Shown: positions 49,680 to 58,095, counted from the stretch's first letter. The stretch is 64,000 nucleotides of DNA from CALCHA01 sp035548175 (GCA_035548175.1 DASZTO010000025.1:1-64000), one strand, 5' to 3'. Notes: generated by a model from the letters alone, not told the origin. Made by a program: numbers and translations.

Positions 49680-51794
49680 ATGCCCACGCTCCACCTGCTC
49701 CCACACCCCAAATCCCTCACCCTCGCCAAAGGCCGCTTCACACTCCCCGCACAAATGTTCATCCTCCTCCACCCCGACCCCGCCACGCGCGACCTCTTCG
49801 CCGCCGAACGCTTTGAAATCGAAGCCGAATCCCTCTCCGCCACCGCCTTCCAGATCGCCGTCACCACCGAATCCACCGACCCCGCCGCCGAAATCCGCGT
49901 CCTCCCCGATCCCTCCCTCCCCCACGACCAGGCCTACCGCCTCACCATCGCCCCCGCCTCCATCACCCTCCACGCCCGCACCCCCGCCGGCACCTTCTAC
50001 GCCTTCCAAACTCTCCTCCAAATCCTCAGAGAATCCGCCTACTCCGCACTCCCCGGAAAGCGCACCACGCGCCCCAATCGGCAATCGGCAATGAGCAATC
50101 GGCAATCCCCGCTGAAGCTCCCCGCCCTCACCATCCTCGATCACCCCGACTTCCCCCGCCGCGGCGTCTACCTCGATACCGCCCGCGGCAAAGTCCCCAC
50201 CGTCGACACCCTCCTCCAGCTCATCGACGATCTCGCCCACCTCAAAATCAACGAGTTCCAGCTCTACATCGAAAACAATTTCCAGTTCCGCAAGCACCCC
50301 CAGATGTTCGATGACACCACCCCCTTCACCGCCGAGGAAATCCTCCTCCTCGACGCCGCCTGCCGCGCCCGACACATCGATTTCGTCCCCTCCCTCACTT
50401 CCCTCGGCCACTTCGAAAAAATCCTCCGCCGCCCCGCCTTTCGCCACCTCGCCGAAGCCGAGCCCGACGAACTCAAAAAGCAAGGCATCGCCACCTGGTC
50501 CGAAGACCCCTGGTCCCTCAACGTCACCGACCCCGCCTCCAAACAACTCCTTACCGACATGTACGCCGAGTTCCTCCCCAACTTCTCCAGCCCCACCGTC
50601 AACATCTGCTGCGACGAATCCTGGGACCTCGGCAAAGGCCGCTCCAAACCCGCCGCCGACGCCCTCGGTGGCGACGCCGGCAAAGGCACGACCAAGCTCT
50701 ACGTCCAATGGATCAACTTCTGCAACTCCCTCGCCTCCTCCCACCGCAAGCGCATCCAGATGTGGGCCGACATCATCCTCCACCACCCCGAATTCATCCC
50801 CGACCTCCCCGAAGACGCCACCCTCCTCGAATGGGGCTACGAATCCCATCACGCCTTCGACGACCACTGCAAAACCATCGCCGAGCGCCTGAAAGGCTCC
50901 GCACGCTCCTTCTACGTCGCCCCCGGTACCGCCTCCTGGCTATCCTTCGCCGCCCGCACCCGCAATGCCCTCGGCAACATCCACAACGCCGCCACCGCCG
51001 GCCTGAAGCACGGCGCCGCCGGTCTCCTCCTCACCGACTGGGGCGACCACGGCCACCAGCAACTCCTCGCGGTCTCCCTCCTCCCCTTCGCCTACTCAGC
51101 CGCCGCCTCCTGGAATCTCGCCGCCACCCCCAACCCCGCCCCAAAGCAACCCCCCGACTGGTCCACCGGCGCCGCCCCGCGCGCTCCCAAATCCCTCGAC
51201 ACCGCCCTCCGCCCCTTCCTCGCCGCCGCCTCCCTCCACCTCTTCCACGACCCCGCCGCCTCCTTCGCCGCCCTCCCCTACGACCTCGGCCTCACCTACG
51301 AACGCTTCTCCTGGCAACGCTTCAACGGCTCCCTCGACTGGTTCCTCTTCCGCGAAAAATTCGACTTCGCCAACTACGTCAATCGCGCCTCCGACAAAGA
51401 CCTCCACGCCGTCATCGCCGCCACCCAATCCCTCCTCCCCAAAATCGCCGCCGCCACCTTCAACCATCCCCACGCCGATCTCCTCAAAGCCGAACTCGCT
51501 TTCACCGCCGAAGAAATCATCCACACCTGCCGCCGCACCCTCCTCCGCCAACAATGGCTCGCCGCCGACCCCGCCACCCGCAACCCCGAACACGAAACCC
51601 TCCGCAAAAAACCCCCCATCCCCCTCCCCAAAAACTTCCCCCAGCAACTCCGCACCCTCTCCAAAAACGCCGCCACCCTCGCCACCCAATACCGCACCCT
51701 CTGGCTCGCCCGAAACAAACCCAGCCGCCTCGACGACATCCTCACCGAATTCCAGCGCCTCCAGCAGGAATACAAACATTTCGCCGCCAAATGA
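49680..51794 (+). CDS. GH20 family beta-N-acetylhexosaminidase-like protein
   Basis: A 704-residue glycosidase. The N-terminal GH20b domain (about 1-120) contains AGTFYAFQTLLQIL. The catalytic barrel starts near 155 with DFPRRGVYLDTARGKVPTVD. The acid/base pair is in NICCDESWDLG (Asp-Glu) near 315-325. About residues 133-144 a repeat-derived insertion encodes PNRQSAMSNRQS at the domain junction, read through a heptamer array. No signal peptide is seen, unusual for such enzymes, so it may act in the cytoplasm on imported sugars. AAGGAGG just before the ATG is a very strong ribosome site. Exact substrate unproven. Confidence 0.85.
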   Translation: MPTLHLLPHPKSLTLAKGRFTLPAQMFILLHPDPATRDLFAAERFEIEAESLSATAFQIAVTTESTDPAAEIRVLPDPSLPHDQAYRLTIAPASITLHARTPAGTFYAFQTLLQILRESAYSALPGKRTTRPNRQSAMSNRQSPLKLPALTILDHPDFPRRGVYLDTARGKVPTVDTLLQLIDDLAHLKINEFQLYIENNFQFRKHPQMFDDTTPFTAEEILLLDAACRARHIDFVPSLTSLGHFEKILRRPAFRHLAEAEPDELKKQGIATWSEDPWSLNVTDPASKQLLTDMYAEFLPNFSSPTVNICCDESWDLGKGRSKPAADALGGDAGKGTTKLYVQWINFCNSLASSHRKRIQMWADIILHHPEFIPDLPEDATLLEWGYESHHAFDDHCKTIAERLKGSARSFYVAPGTASWLSFAARTRNALGNIHNAATAGLKHGAAGLLLTDWGDHGHQQLLAVSLLPFAYSAAASWNLAATPNPAPKQPPDWSTGAAPRAPKSLDTALRPFLAAASLHLFHDPAASFAALPYDLGLTYERFSWQRFNGSLDWFLFREKFDFANYVNRASDKDLHAVIAATQSLLPKIAAATFNHPHADLLKAELAFTAEEIIHTCRRTLLRQQWLAADPATRNPEHETLRKKPPIPLPKNFPQQLRTLSKNAATLATQYRTLWLARNKPSRLDDILTEFQRLQQEYKHFAAK
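50076..50107 (+). repeat. Heptamer array (AATCGGC units) inside the GH20 gene
   Basis: Units AATCGGC, AATCGGC, AATGAGC, AATCGGC and a partial one lie in frame at the junction of the N-terminal and catalytic domains. The encoded peptide is NRQSAMSNRQS. The same unit occurs in polX at 59101-59128. Confidence 0.8.
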
Positions 51795-51797
51795 CGA

Positions 51798-51803
51798 TAT
51801 AAT
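51798..51803 (+). promoter_or_regulatory. Consensus -10 box before the decayed antitoxin gene
   Basis: TATAAT at 51798-51803, four bases after the GH20 stop and 22 bases before the antitoxin ATG. No good -35 box is visible, so this is only a candidate. Confidence 0.35.
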
Positions 51804-51825
51804 GTCCCGTCAGGAGCATCTACGC

Positions 51826-52064
51826 ATGATCCGAATCGATCATAAGCAGTTCGAGCAGTCTCCCGCGGAATGCCTGCAAAAAGTACGCGCCGGCGAAACG
51901 CTCGTCATCACTCAGGACGCCGCTCCGTCGCCGAAATTCACCCCGTTTCAGCATCCGCCCCGGCAAAACGCCAAATCGGCCTCTTCAAAGGAATGATCGA
52001 GATTCTCCCCTCCTTCTTCGATCCCATATCCGAAGACGAACTCAAACAGTGGTACGGTGAATAA
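51826..52064 (+). pseudogene. Frameshifted Phd/VapB-type antitoxin
   Basis: A short antitoxin-like gene broken by a single missing base. ATG at 51826 (AGGAG at 51812-51816) reads MIRIDHKQFEQSPAECLQKVRAG and then leaves frame near 51918-51920. The +1 frame continues with RSVAEIHPVSASAP and ends FFDPISEDELKQWYGE at 52064. Rejoined, it would be about 80 residues with the GRxVAxIxP block and FDPxxEDxLxxxxGE end of Phd/VapB antitoxins. One inserted base restores it, so either the gene is dead or the assembly has a one-base error. A toxin remnant follows one base after its stop. Confidence 0.7.
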
Positions 52065-52160
52065 GTGCGATTTCTACTCGATACCTGCACATTCCTGCCG
52101 TACCTCGGCGACGCGCCATCTCTCCTCATCCGCCCATATCTGCTTCCCACATTCTGGTGA
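52065..52160 (+). pseudogene. Truncated VapC-like PIN toxin
   Basis: GTG at 52065, directly after the antitoxin stop, reads 31 codons beginning RFLLDTCTFLPYLGDAPSLL and stops at 52158-52160. The start matches PIN-domain toxins, with the first catalytic Asp in LLDTCTFL, but the other acidic residues are missing, as the domain is normally about 130 residues. It is the 5' stub of a toxin gene; the rest is replaced by an unrelated membrane-protein gene starting at 52164. Confidence 0.65.
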
Positions 52161-52163
52161 CCA

Positions 52164-52568
52164 ATGGCCCCAGAATCCCTGACCACTCAACCGCACGGTG
52201 GCCAAAAATCCGGTGAGACGGCGACCAGGATGACCCCCGCGGAAGGCCGTCGCCGCGCCCTTCGTCTGCTTCTTCGAGCGATCGTTATCGAGGTTGCGCT
52301 CGCCCTCCTACTCCCCGGCCTTCTTGGTTCGGTGATGTGGTTCGAAGGCGCGCCTTCTGACGCCCTCACCGTAGAAACATTCGTTCTGGGACTGCTGGCG
52401 TTCGGCTTCGGCCTCTCCCTCATGGTCGACCCCCTGATCCTCGCATGGCGCGCATCCGCGGTTTGGTGCCTCGCCCTCCTGCTCCTCGCCACATCCTGCC
52501 TTCCCCTCGCCGCCGTCATGGGCACCATCGGCTGGTTTGTGCACCACTACAACCTCCACATGCACTGA
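52164..52568 (+). CDS. Small hypothetical membrane protein
   Basis: A 134-residue protein with about 30 polar residues and then three predicted helices (about 35-58, 67-85, 95-125) and the tail HHYNLHMH. No recognised family. ATG at 52164 lies three bases after the toxin stub's stop and has only a weak GGTGA site; ATG at 52230 would give a shorter protein without the polar start. It may be coding by chance of composition, but the helix pattern looks real. Confidence 0.5.
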   Translation: MAPESLTTQPHGGQKSGETATRMTPAEGRRRALRLLLRAIVIEVALALLLPGLLGSVMWFEGAPSDALTVETFVLGLLAFGFGLSLMVDPLILAWRASAVWCLALLLLATSCLPLAAVMGTIGWFVHHYNLHMH

Positions 52569-52633
52569 AGGCGTTGCAAGAACCTTCCCCGTGCGCATTC
52601 GCGCCCATTTGTGCATAATCCCCCCCTCCAGTA

Positions 52634-52674
52634 AAACCTTCGTGGTCCTTCGTCCCTTCGTGTCTTCGTGTTTA
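52634..52674 (+). repeat. TTCGT array upstream of the PfkB gene
   Basis: Four TTCGT words spaced 8-10 bases apart (CCTTCGTGGTCCTTCGTCCC and onward to 52674) end about 20 bases before the kinase start at 52697. A related array, sharing AACCTTCGTGGTC and CTTCGTGTTT, lies at 56891-56941 inside copy 2 of the long repeat. Confidence 0.65.
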
Positions 52675-52696
52675 CGTCCCCCTCCCGGAGCTGCAA

Positions 52697-53623
52697 ATGT
52701 CCCTCCTCGTCACCGGTTCCCTCGGCATCGATTCCGTCTCCACCCCCGCTGGCTCCGTCGATCACGTCATCGGCGGCTCCGCCATCTACTTCGCCTGGGC
52801 CGCCGCCGCCTTCTCACACGTCCGCCTCGTCGCCGTCGTCGGTGAGGATTTCCCCGCCGAATTCGAAAACGCCCTCCGCCACCCCCACATCGATCTCCGC
52901 GGCCTCGAACGCCGCAAAGGCTCCAAAACCTTCCGCTGGAAAGGCACCTACGACCCCACCATGAACGAGGCCACCACCCTCGAAGTCGATCTCAACGTCC
53001 TCATCGAAGCCCCGCCCAAGCTCCCCGACGCCTACACCGATTCCAAAGTCGTCTTCCTCGCCGCCACCCATCCCAACCTCCAGCTCGACCTCCTCTCGCA
53101 AGTCAAAGGCAGCCCCCTCTCCATCGCCGACACCCGCGACCTCTGGATCAAGCAATTCCACGACGAATCCCTCGCCGCCTTCAAACATTTCGATGGCATC
53201 GTCCTCAACGATCTCGAAGCCCGCCTCCTCACCGGAAAAACCAACCTCGTCGCCGCTCTCCACCAGCTCCAATCACTCCTCAAGCCCAACGGCCCGCGCA
53301 TCGTCCTGCTCAAAAAAGGCGAGCACGGCGTCATCGCCTCCCTCCGCAACGACATCTTCGCTCTCCCCGCCTTCCCCACCCCCAACCTCACCGACCCCAC
53401 CGGCGCCGGCGACTCCTTCGCCGGCGGCCTCCTCGGCTACCTCGCCGCTCACCACACCACCGCCCACGACCTCCCCCCCTCCACCCTCAAAAACGCCATC
53501 GCCGCCGGAACCATCATGGCCTCCTTCACCATCGAAGACTTCTCCCTCACCCGCCTCCTCAAAGCCACCCCCGACGAAATCCACGCCCGCCTCGCCGCCT
53601 ACAAAAAAATGCTCACCCTCTAA
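52697..53623 (+). CDS. PfkB-family carbohydrate or nucleoside kinase
   Basis: Ribokinase-family kinase, 308 residues, close to adenosine/ribokinase-like members. GSLGIDSVSTPAG and GGSAIYFAWAAA near 8-40 are the substrate-binding part. The catalytic signature DPTGAGDSFAGG is intact near 234-245 with the general-base Asp. VVFLAATHPNLQLDLL near 117-132 resembles the nucleoside-kinase subgroup. ATG at 52697 with GGGAG upstream. The substrate cannot be decided; it differs clearly from the 1-phosphofructokinase-like kinase at 11579-12523. Confidence 0.88.
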   Translation: MSLLVTGSLGIDSVSTPAGSVDHVIGGSAIYFAWAAAAFSHVRLVAVVGEDFPAEFENALRHPHIDLRGLERRKGSKTFRWKGTYDPTMNEATTLEVDLNVLIEAPPKLPDAYTDSKVVFLAATHPNLQLDLLSQVKGSPLSIADTRDLWIKQFHDESLAAFKHFDGIVLNDLEARLLTGKTNLVAALHQLQSLLKPNGPRIVLLKKGEHGVIASLRNDIFALPAFPTPNLTDPTGAGDSFAGGLLGYLAAHHTTAHDLPPSTLKNAIAAGTIMASFTIEDFSLTRLLKATPDEIHARLAAYKKMLTL

Positions 53624-53683
53624 CCTCCCCAGCCCGTCCGGAGTTCACACTTCAGTGTGCCCGCCGCCAAAAGCCTCTTCCCC

Positions 53684-54844
53684 TCACACCGCCCGTTTCC
53701 TCATCCAACCCCGCCGCTTCCCCCGCCGCGACGCCCCGCCTTTCGATTCCTTCAACCCCCCCTTCACCGCCCCCGACCGCCGCGCCGCCCCCATCCGCCG
53801 CCGCAGAAACGGATGCTCCAGCTTCGATATCATCTCCGGCCGCTTGCTGATCTCCTCGTAAAACGCCGCATCCCCCGAACTCCCCTTGCTCGCCTTGGCC
53901 AGGTCATGCAGGCTTTGCCGCAGGTGCCGGTCCGCTCGCCGCGCATACGTCGCGCACCGCGAAATCCACAGCTCCCGCGTCCCCCCCGTCATCCGCTCCC
54001 GCTGGCACGAATGCTGCAACGCCACCACCCCATTCTCCAGTATGCTCAGCGCCCGGTTCCATCGCAGCACCACCGCCGCGATCTTCTTCCGCCCGGCGCC
54101 CCTCGACCCCGCATGCCGCAACTCCGAACGCTGCGACCGCATCGTCTCCCCTATCAGCTCCCGCCCTCGCCCGATCCGGTGCAGCACCGTCACAAAACGC
54201 AACCCTCGCGGCACAAAATTCACCGTCGCCCACCCCGAGCCCCCGCAGAACGTGCACCCCACAACCCCCAACCCTATGCACGGCTCGCACACATGCTTGT
54301 GCGTCCGCCCCTTCCCGCCGCAGTTGTCGCAAATCTCAAAGCCCCCCCGGCATACAAAACACGGATACTCCCCGAACGCCTCCGCCAACTGCCGCATCCC
54401 CCGAACCCCCAGTTGCTTCGACAGCCACCGCCCCAACGCCTCCCCCTCCGGCAAACGCCGATCCGCCACCGCTCCCACCACGCACCGCGCCGCATCCTCC
54501 AGCCTCCCCCCCTCCAGCGCCCGCACCAGCGGCTTCATCACAACCGAACCCTGCTCCTCACGTTCACGCACAAATCTCTCCCACTTACAAATCACCCCCC
54601 TCGCCGGCGCCCGTTGCGGCAGGGGGGCGACATGAACTCGCAAAGTATACACCCCACCCCAAACTTCATAAATCCACGACTTCGCTCTCAACCGCACCGC
54701 CCCTCCGCCGCCGCTCCAGTGCCCCTCCCAAGTCCGCACTTGCGCGTCTCCCTCATACACAAAAAATTCCCAACTCCCGCCTTCCACACGCCCGCCCCCC
54801 ACAACCTCACCCCGCGCAGCCAATTCCGTCCTCCACCGCCCCAT
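53684..54844 (-). CDS. Protein with DnaJ-type Cys-rich zinc finger
   Basis: A 386-residue protein of unknown function. Residues about 167-212 hold four CxxC pairs with glycines, DnaJ-like: CFVCRGG, CDNCGGKG, CEPCIGLG and CTFCGGSGW, which should bind two zinc ions. There is no J-domain, so it is not DnaJ. The N-terminal 100 residues are beta-rich and Trp-containing; the C-terminal third is helical and very basic, ending KESKGGASRRGKRRGWMRKRAV. ATG at 54844 overlaps the TAA of the upstream reductase gene (TAATG), so the two are coupled. A thiol or protein-folding role is possible but unproven. Confidence 0.75.
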   Translation of the reverse strand: MGRWRTELAARGEVVGGGRVEGGSWEFFVYEGDAQVRTWEGHWSGGGGAVRLRAKSWIYEVWGGVYTLRVHVAPLPQRAPARGVICKWERFVREREEQGSVVMKPLVRALEGGRLEDAARCVVGAVADRRLPEGEALGRWLSKQLGVRGMRQLAEAFGEYPCFVCRGGFEICDNCGGKGRTHKHVCEPCIGLGVVGCTFCGGSGWATVNFVPRGLRFVTVLHRIGRGRELIGETMRSQRSELRHAGSRGAGRKKIAAVVLRWNRALSILENGVVALQHSCQRERMTGGTRELWISRCATYARRADRHLRQSLHDLAKASKGSSGDAAFYEEISKRPEMISKLEHPFLRRRMGAARRSGAVKGGLKESKGGASRRGKRRGWMRKRAV

Positions 54845-55977
54845 TAGGAAATCCCGTCCACCTGCTTCCACTCCCCCTCCAACGACTCCTGCTCCCAAAG
54901 CCTCAACCCGCGCCCAAGTAGATATCCCACCAGCCGCCTCGGCTCAATCCAGTCCTCCACGGGCACCACCCCGCGCTTCCTCAACCGCCCGCTCAAAATC
55001 TCCTCCGTCACAATCGCCGCCAGCGCCGACGGAATAAATCCCCCGTCCCGCTCCGCCATCAGCGCCAGCCGATGGACCGCCGCTTTCCCGCCGCGTATGC
55101 CCCCCACTTCAAAAATCACCCCGCCCTCATCCTTCCCCACAAGGCCGGCAAGCCACGACAGCCCCCGCACGAAAATACTCATCCGCTCCCATGCCGGAAA
55201 GCCAGTCCGCGCCCGCAGCAGCGCCGACCACTGTAGCATGCGATTCAGCCACCAGTGCTCCGTCCCAGCCTTGAACGCCACTGTTCCCACGCCAAACGTT
55301 TCAGGCAATACGTCCAGATTCGCCATCTCCAGCACCAGATACGTCAGACGACTTCCCACGGGACGGGGAAACTCCACCCACTCCGGCTCCGTCCACCCAT
55401 ATACACGTCTCATTTCTCCCCCCCTCGGCTCGTCCCAGCCGCGCCCCACGCCCCAAAGCATCGTGTAAAACATCGCCGGACCGCGATGCTTCCGAGTGTC
55501 CGGCGCGGCGATCGTGCGAATCGATGTCACACGATCAAAACGCCCCCGCACCCCCAGCGCGAACAACGCCTCCAGCCCCGGACACACCGACGCACCGGAC
55601 ACCACCGTCACGCCCGCTGACTCCGCCTCCTGCCCAAGTTCACGCACCTCACGCGCAAAAATCCTATCCTCCGCAAGATCCACATACTGCCGCCCTGCAC
55701 TGAGCGCCGCACGAAGCGGATTCAACGGCAACCTCTGAAACGGCCCCGCACAGTGCACCACCACGTCACACCCGCGCGCTAACCCCGTTAGCCTCGACAG
55801 ATCCTTGAGGTCGCAAACAGCCAGTTTCACTCGCCCCGTCTCGGGGCATACGGCCTTCGGTCGCCGGCTCACCACCGTGATCGACGCCCTCGTGTGCTCC
55901 AGCAAATCCTTCACCAGGTATGTGCCATAAAACCCCGAGCCCCCCACCACCAGCACCCGACCTTCAATTTCCTGCAT
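54844..55977 (-). CDS. Saccharopine-dehydrogenase-like NAD(P)-binding protein
   Basis: A 377-residue Rossmann-fold protein. VLVVGGSGFYGTYLVKDLLEH (residues 8-28) binds NAD(P). DVVVHCAGPFQR and QYVDLAED near 72-105 are typical of saccharopine dehydrogenase-like and trans-acting enoyl reductase-like families. SGASVCPGLEALFALGVRG near 128-146 matches too. The catalytic role cannot be decided; true lysine-pathway function is unlikely without context. ATG at 55977 with GGCGGAG close upstream. It overlaps the previous gene's stop (14 bases) and the next gene's start (TAATG): a tight three-gene minus-strand operon. Confidence 0.8.
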   Translation of the reverse strand: MQEIEGRVLVVGGSGFYGTYLVKDLLEHTRASITVVSRRPKAVCPETGRVKLAVCDLKDLSRLTGLARGCDVVVHCAGPFQRLPLNPLRAALSAGRQYVDLAEDRIFAREVRELGQEAESAGVTVVSGASVCPGLEALFALGVRGRFDRVTSIRTIAAPDTRKHRGPAMFYTMLWGVGRGWDEPRGGEMRRVYGWTEPEWVEFPRPVGSRLTYLVLEMANLDVLPETFGVGTVAFKAGTEHWWLNRMLQWSALLRARTGFPAWERMSIFVRGLSWLAGLVGKDEGGVIFEVGGIRGGKAAVHRLALMAERDGGFIPSALAAIVTEEILSGRLRKRGVVPVEDWIEPRRLVGYLLGRGLRLWEQESLEGEWKQVDGIS

Positions 55978-56401
55978 GTCTCCGCCCTGTACGACCCGAA
56001 TTCCATGACCACCACGAACGACCCCGGCTCCCCCTCCACGACACCCACAACACCATCCCAAACGGCGCCCACCAGATCACATCATTCAATACGTTCACCA
56101 CCCCAAACCGCCACGGCAACGCCCCCCGTACCGCCGCCTCTACAAACCCCATCGGCCCCAGCACCTTCCCCAGAAACCCCACCAGCACGATCGGCCAATG
56201 CCGCACCGGATCCCGCGCCGCCGCCAGATACCCCACCCCATACACCCCCACCATCATCCCAATGCACTGCCACAACTCCGGATATCTCGGCGCCGCCATC
56301 CCCATCAACCCCCAGAACGCCCCCGGAAATGCCACCACCCACGCCCCCCACGCCAGGTTATAAACCCCCGCCGCCACCAGCGAAATTCTCAAAAATCGCA
56401 T
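55964..56401 (-). CDS. Small hypothetical membrane protein
   Basis: About 145 residues with four predicted helices: near 2-22, 38-60, 68-90 and 105-125. The pattern VYNLAWGAWVVAFPGAFW and YPELWQCIGMMVGVYGVGYL resembles small uncharacterised membrane proteins; no function assigned. ATG at 56401 is used, with AAGG about 10 bases upstream; GTG at 56419 and ATG at 56410 are also in frame. First gene of the operon with the reductase and the DnaJ-type zinc-finger protein. Confidence 0.65.
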   Translation of the reverse strand: MRFLRISLVAAGVYNLAWGAWVVAFPGAFWGLMGMAAPRYPELWQCIGMMVGVYGVGYLAAARDPVRHWPIVLVGFLGKVLGPMGFVEAAVRGALPWRFGVVNVLNDVIWWAPFGMVLWVSWRGSRGRSWWSWNSGRTGRRHAGN

Positions 56402-56502
56402 CACCAACATCCCTTCCACCCCGCATCATCCCCCGTCCCCTCCCCCGACGCAATCCACCTCCACACCCCCTACGAACCCCACCCCGCACCAGAGCCAGAA
56501 AA

Positions 56503-56592
56503 AAAAAGGGGTCAGGAGTCATTTCAGCGTCAGGGGGGATAAAAACGGGAAAGGGTCAGGGGTGGGACATAAAAAGGGGTCAGGAGTCATTT
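56503..56592. repeat. REP-like 22-bp direct repeats
   Basis: AAAAAGGGGTCAGGAGTCAT plus TT occurs at 56503-56524 and again at 56571-56592. A partial third copy (AAAAGGGGTCA) begins at 56622, and a shorter GGGTCAGGG word lies between. They start the geneless island 56402-57211, which carries no convincing coding sequence. Confidence 0.75.
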
Positions 56593-56637
56593 TACCTCCC
56601 TTGCTGCCGAAGCGAACGAGTAAAAGGGGTCAAACAT

Positions 56638-56709
56638 CTTGTCCCCTCGCCTCCTTGTCTCCTTGTCTCCCCGTTTCACCTTGTCACCTTGCCACCTTGT
56701 CACCATGTC
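56638..56709. repeat. CCTTGTC-type array
   Basis: The words CTCCTTGTCTCC and CACCTTGTCACC recur with units of about 9-10 bases through 56638-56709. The array sits between the 22-bp repeats and copy 2 of the long repeat. Confidence 0.65.
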
Positions 56710-56801
56710 ACCCCCCCCGCGCGCACAACCTGGCACGCCCCGCGGACACTCCCCGCAAAAAATTCCCTCCACAACCCCCGCACCCCCAACCCCTTACCCC
56801 A

Positions 56802-57089
56802 ATTCCCCCCGCGTCTCTGTGCGCACAAACTGGGCGCACCCCCCCTCTATAGACAAACAGGAGCACTGCGCCATGACCCAAACCCCAAAAAACCTTCGTG
56901 GTCGGGGGGGGGCTTCACCGCTTCGTGACTTCGTGTTTCCGTCGCCGGCCGTGGAGAGGGAAGCGGTGTGTCCATTTCCCCCAAAAACCTCATACACAAG
57001 CACCAAAACCCCACATTTGCAAAAACACAACGGCAAAAACTCAACGTTTTTCACCAAACCCCCCCTACACATCGAAGAAAACCCCACCT
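56802..57089 (+). repeat. Long dispersed repeat, copy 2
   Basis: Second copy of the element at 2-271, same orientation. Block one is 56802-56878, ending in CAGGAG and an ATG at 56873. Block two is 56966-57089. The insert between them is 18 bases longer than in copy 1 (six codons), carries the TTCGT-type array and a run of nine G, and leaves the frame open. It lies between the start of the small membrane-protein gene (56401, minus) and the end of bpt (57212, minus), so its own reading direction is opposite to both. Confidence 0.8.
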
Positions 57090-57211
57090 CCTCCACCGCC
57101 ATTTCCCACAACCTTCACCAACTTTCAAAAAGAATTGAACCTTCCCGCCCTCACTCCCACCCCCTCCATTCACCACTCACCACCCACCCCTCGCCCCTCG
57201 CCCCTCCCCCC

Positions 57212-57955
57212 TCACTCCCCCGCCTCCCGCCACACCCCGTCCGTCCCCAGCACCTCGCACGGCCGAAACCGCGTCTTGTACTCCATCTTCTCGCAACCCT
57301 CCACCCAGAACCCCGCATACCAATACGGTATCTTCATCTCCCGCGCCCACATCATCTCGTACAACGCCGAAAACGTCCCCACCGACCGCTTCCCCTCCCG
57401 CGGATCAAAGTAAAAATACATGCTGCTCACGCTCGTCTCGCATACATCGCAAATCCCCACCCCCAGCAGCTTCCCCCCCAAATCCCGATACTCAAACTCC
57501 ACCGTCTCCACCGGCGACTGATACAAAAAATTCACGTACGCCATCACATCCCCCGCCTGCTTCCCATCATGCCACTCCCGCTGATACCGATCGTACAACT
57601 CCCACTTCTCCGTCGTCGGCCGCGGCACCCCCACCCGCACCTGCACATCCCGGTTCCGCCGCATCACCCGCCGCTGGCTCTTGCTCATCGCCAGACGCCC
57701 CACCGCCACCCGCAGCGGCGCACACGCCCGGCACCCCACGCACATCGGCTGATACACCACCGCCCCGCTCCGCCGAAATCCCGCATCCATCCACTTCTGG
57801 TACTCGCTCCCCGCCATCCGCTCCACCTGAAACGCCCGAAAACGCGCCTGCCGACCCGCCAAATACCCGCACGCATGCGCGCTCGTAATCGCCACCTCCT
57901 GCCTCACCGGCAACGGCCACGTCGGCCAATGACTCCGCGTCTGCTCCGCACTCAT
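57212..57955 (-). CDS. bpt: Aspartate/glutamate leucyltransferase (Bpt / arginyl-transferase family)
   Basis: Transfers Leu from Leu-tRNA to proteins with N-terminal Asp or Glu, marking them for ClpAP through the N-degron pathway. 247 residues, normal length. Hallmarks: CGYLAGRQARFRAFQV near 28-43, GFRRSGAVVYQPMCVGCRACAPLRV near 59-83, KSQRRVMRRN near 92-101, YFYFDPREGKRSVGTFSALYE near 178-198 and the end WVEGCEKMEYKTRFRPCEVL. The Cys of CVGCRAC are present. ATG at 57955 with a G-rich site. No aat or clp gene is nearby. Confidence 0.93.
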   Translation of the reverse strand: MSAEQTRSHWPTWPLPVRQEVAITSAHACGYLAGRQARFRAFQVERMAGSEYQKWMDAGFRRSGAVVYQPMCVGCRACAPLRVAVGRLAMSKSQRRVMRRNRDVQVRVGVPRPTTEKWELYDRYQREWHDGKQAGDVMAYVNFLYQSPVETVEFEYRDLGGKLLGVGICDVCETSVSSMYFYFDPREGKRSVGTFSALYEMMWAREMKIPYWYAGFWVEGCEKMEYKTRFRPCEVLGTDGVWREAGE

Positions 57956-58016
57956 CCCCCCATTGTATCAATTCACCCCCCGCCCCTATCATCCTGTCAC
58001 CCGATACCTCCCATCC

Positions 58017-58095
58017 TTTTCGTGTCTTTCGTCTCTTTCGTCTCTTTCGTGGCCATTTACGCCGTCAATTCGTGTCCATTTGTGAAAATTTGTGG
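58017..58095. repeat. TTTCGT array and linked AATTCGTGTCCA tract before polX
   Basis: Four TTTCGT words spaced about 9 bases apart occupy 58018-58050. A second motif with AATTCGTGTCCATTTGTG follows at 58067-58095 and ends 11 bases before the polX GTG. Confidence 0.6.

Noticed and set aside
56503..56709. Repeat cluster as a CRISPR array
   Set aside because: Repeats are not evenly spaced, there are no unique spacers of constant size, and no cas genes are present.
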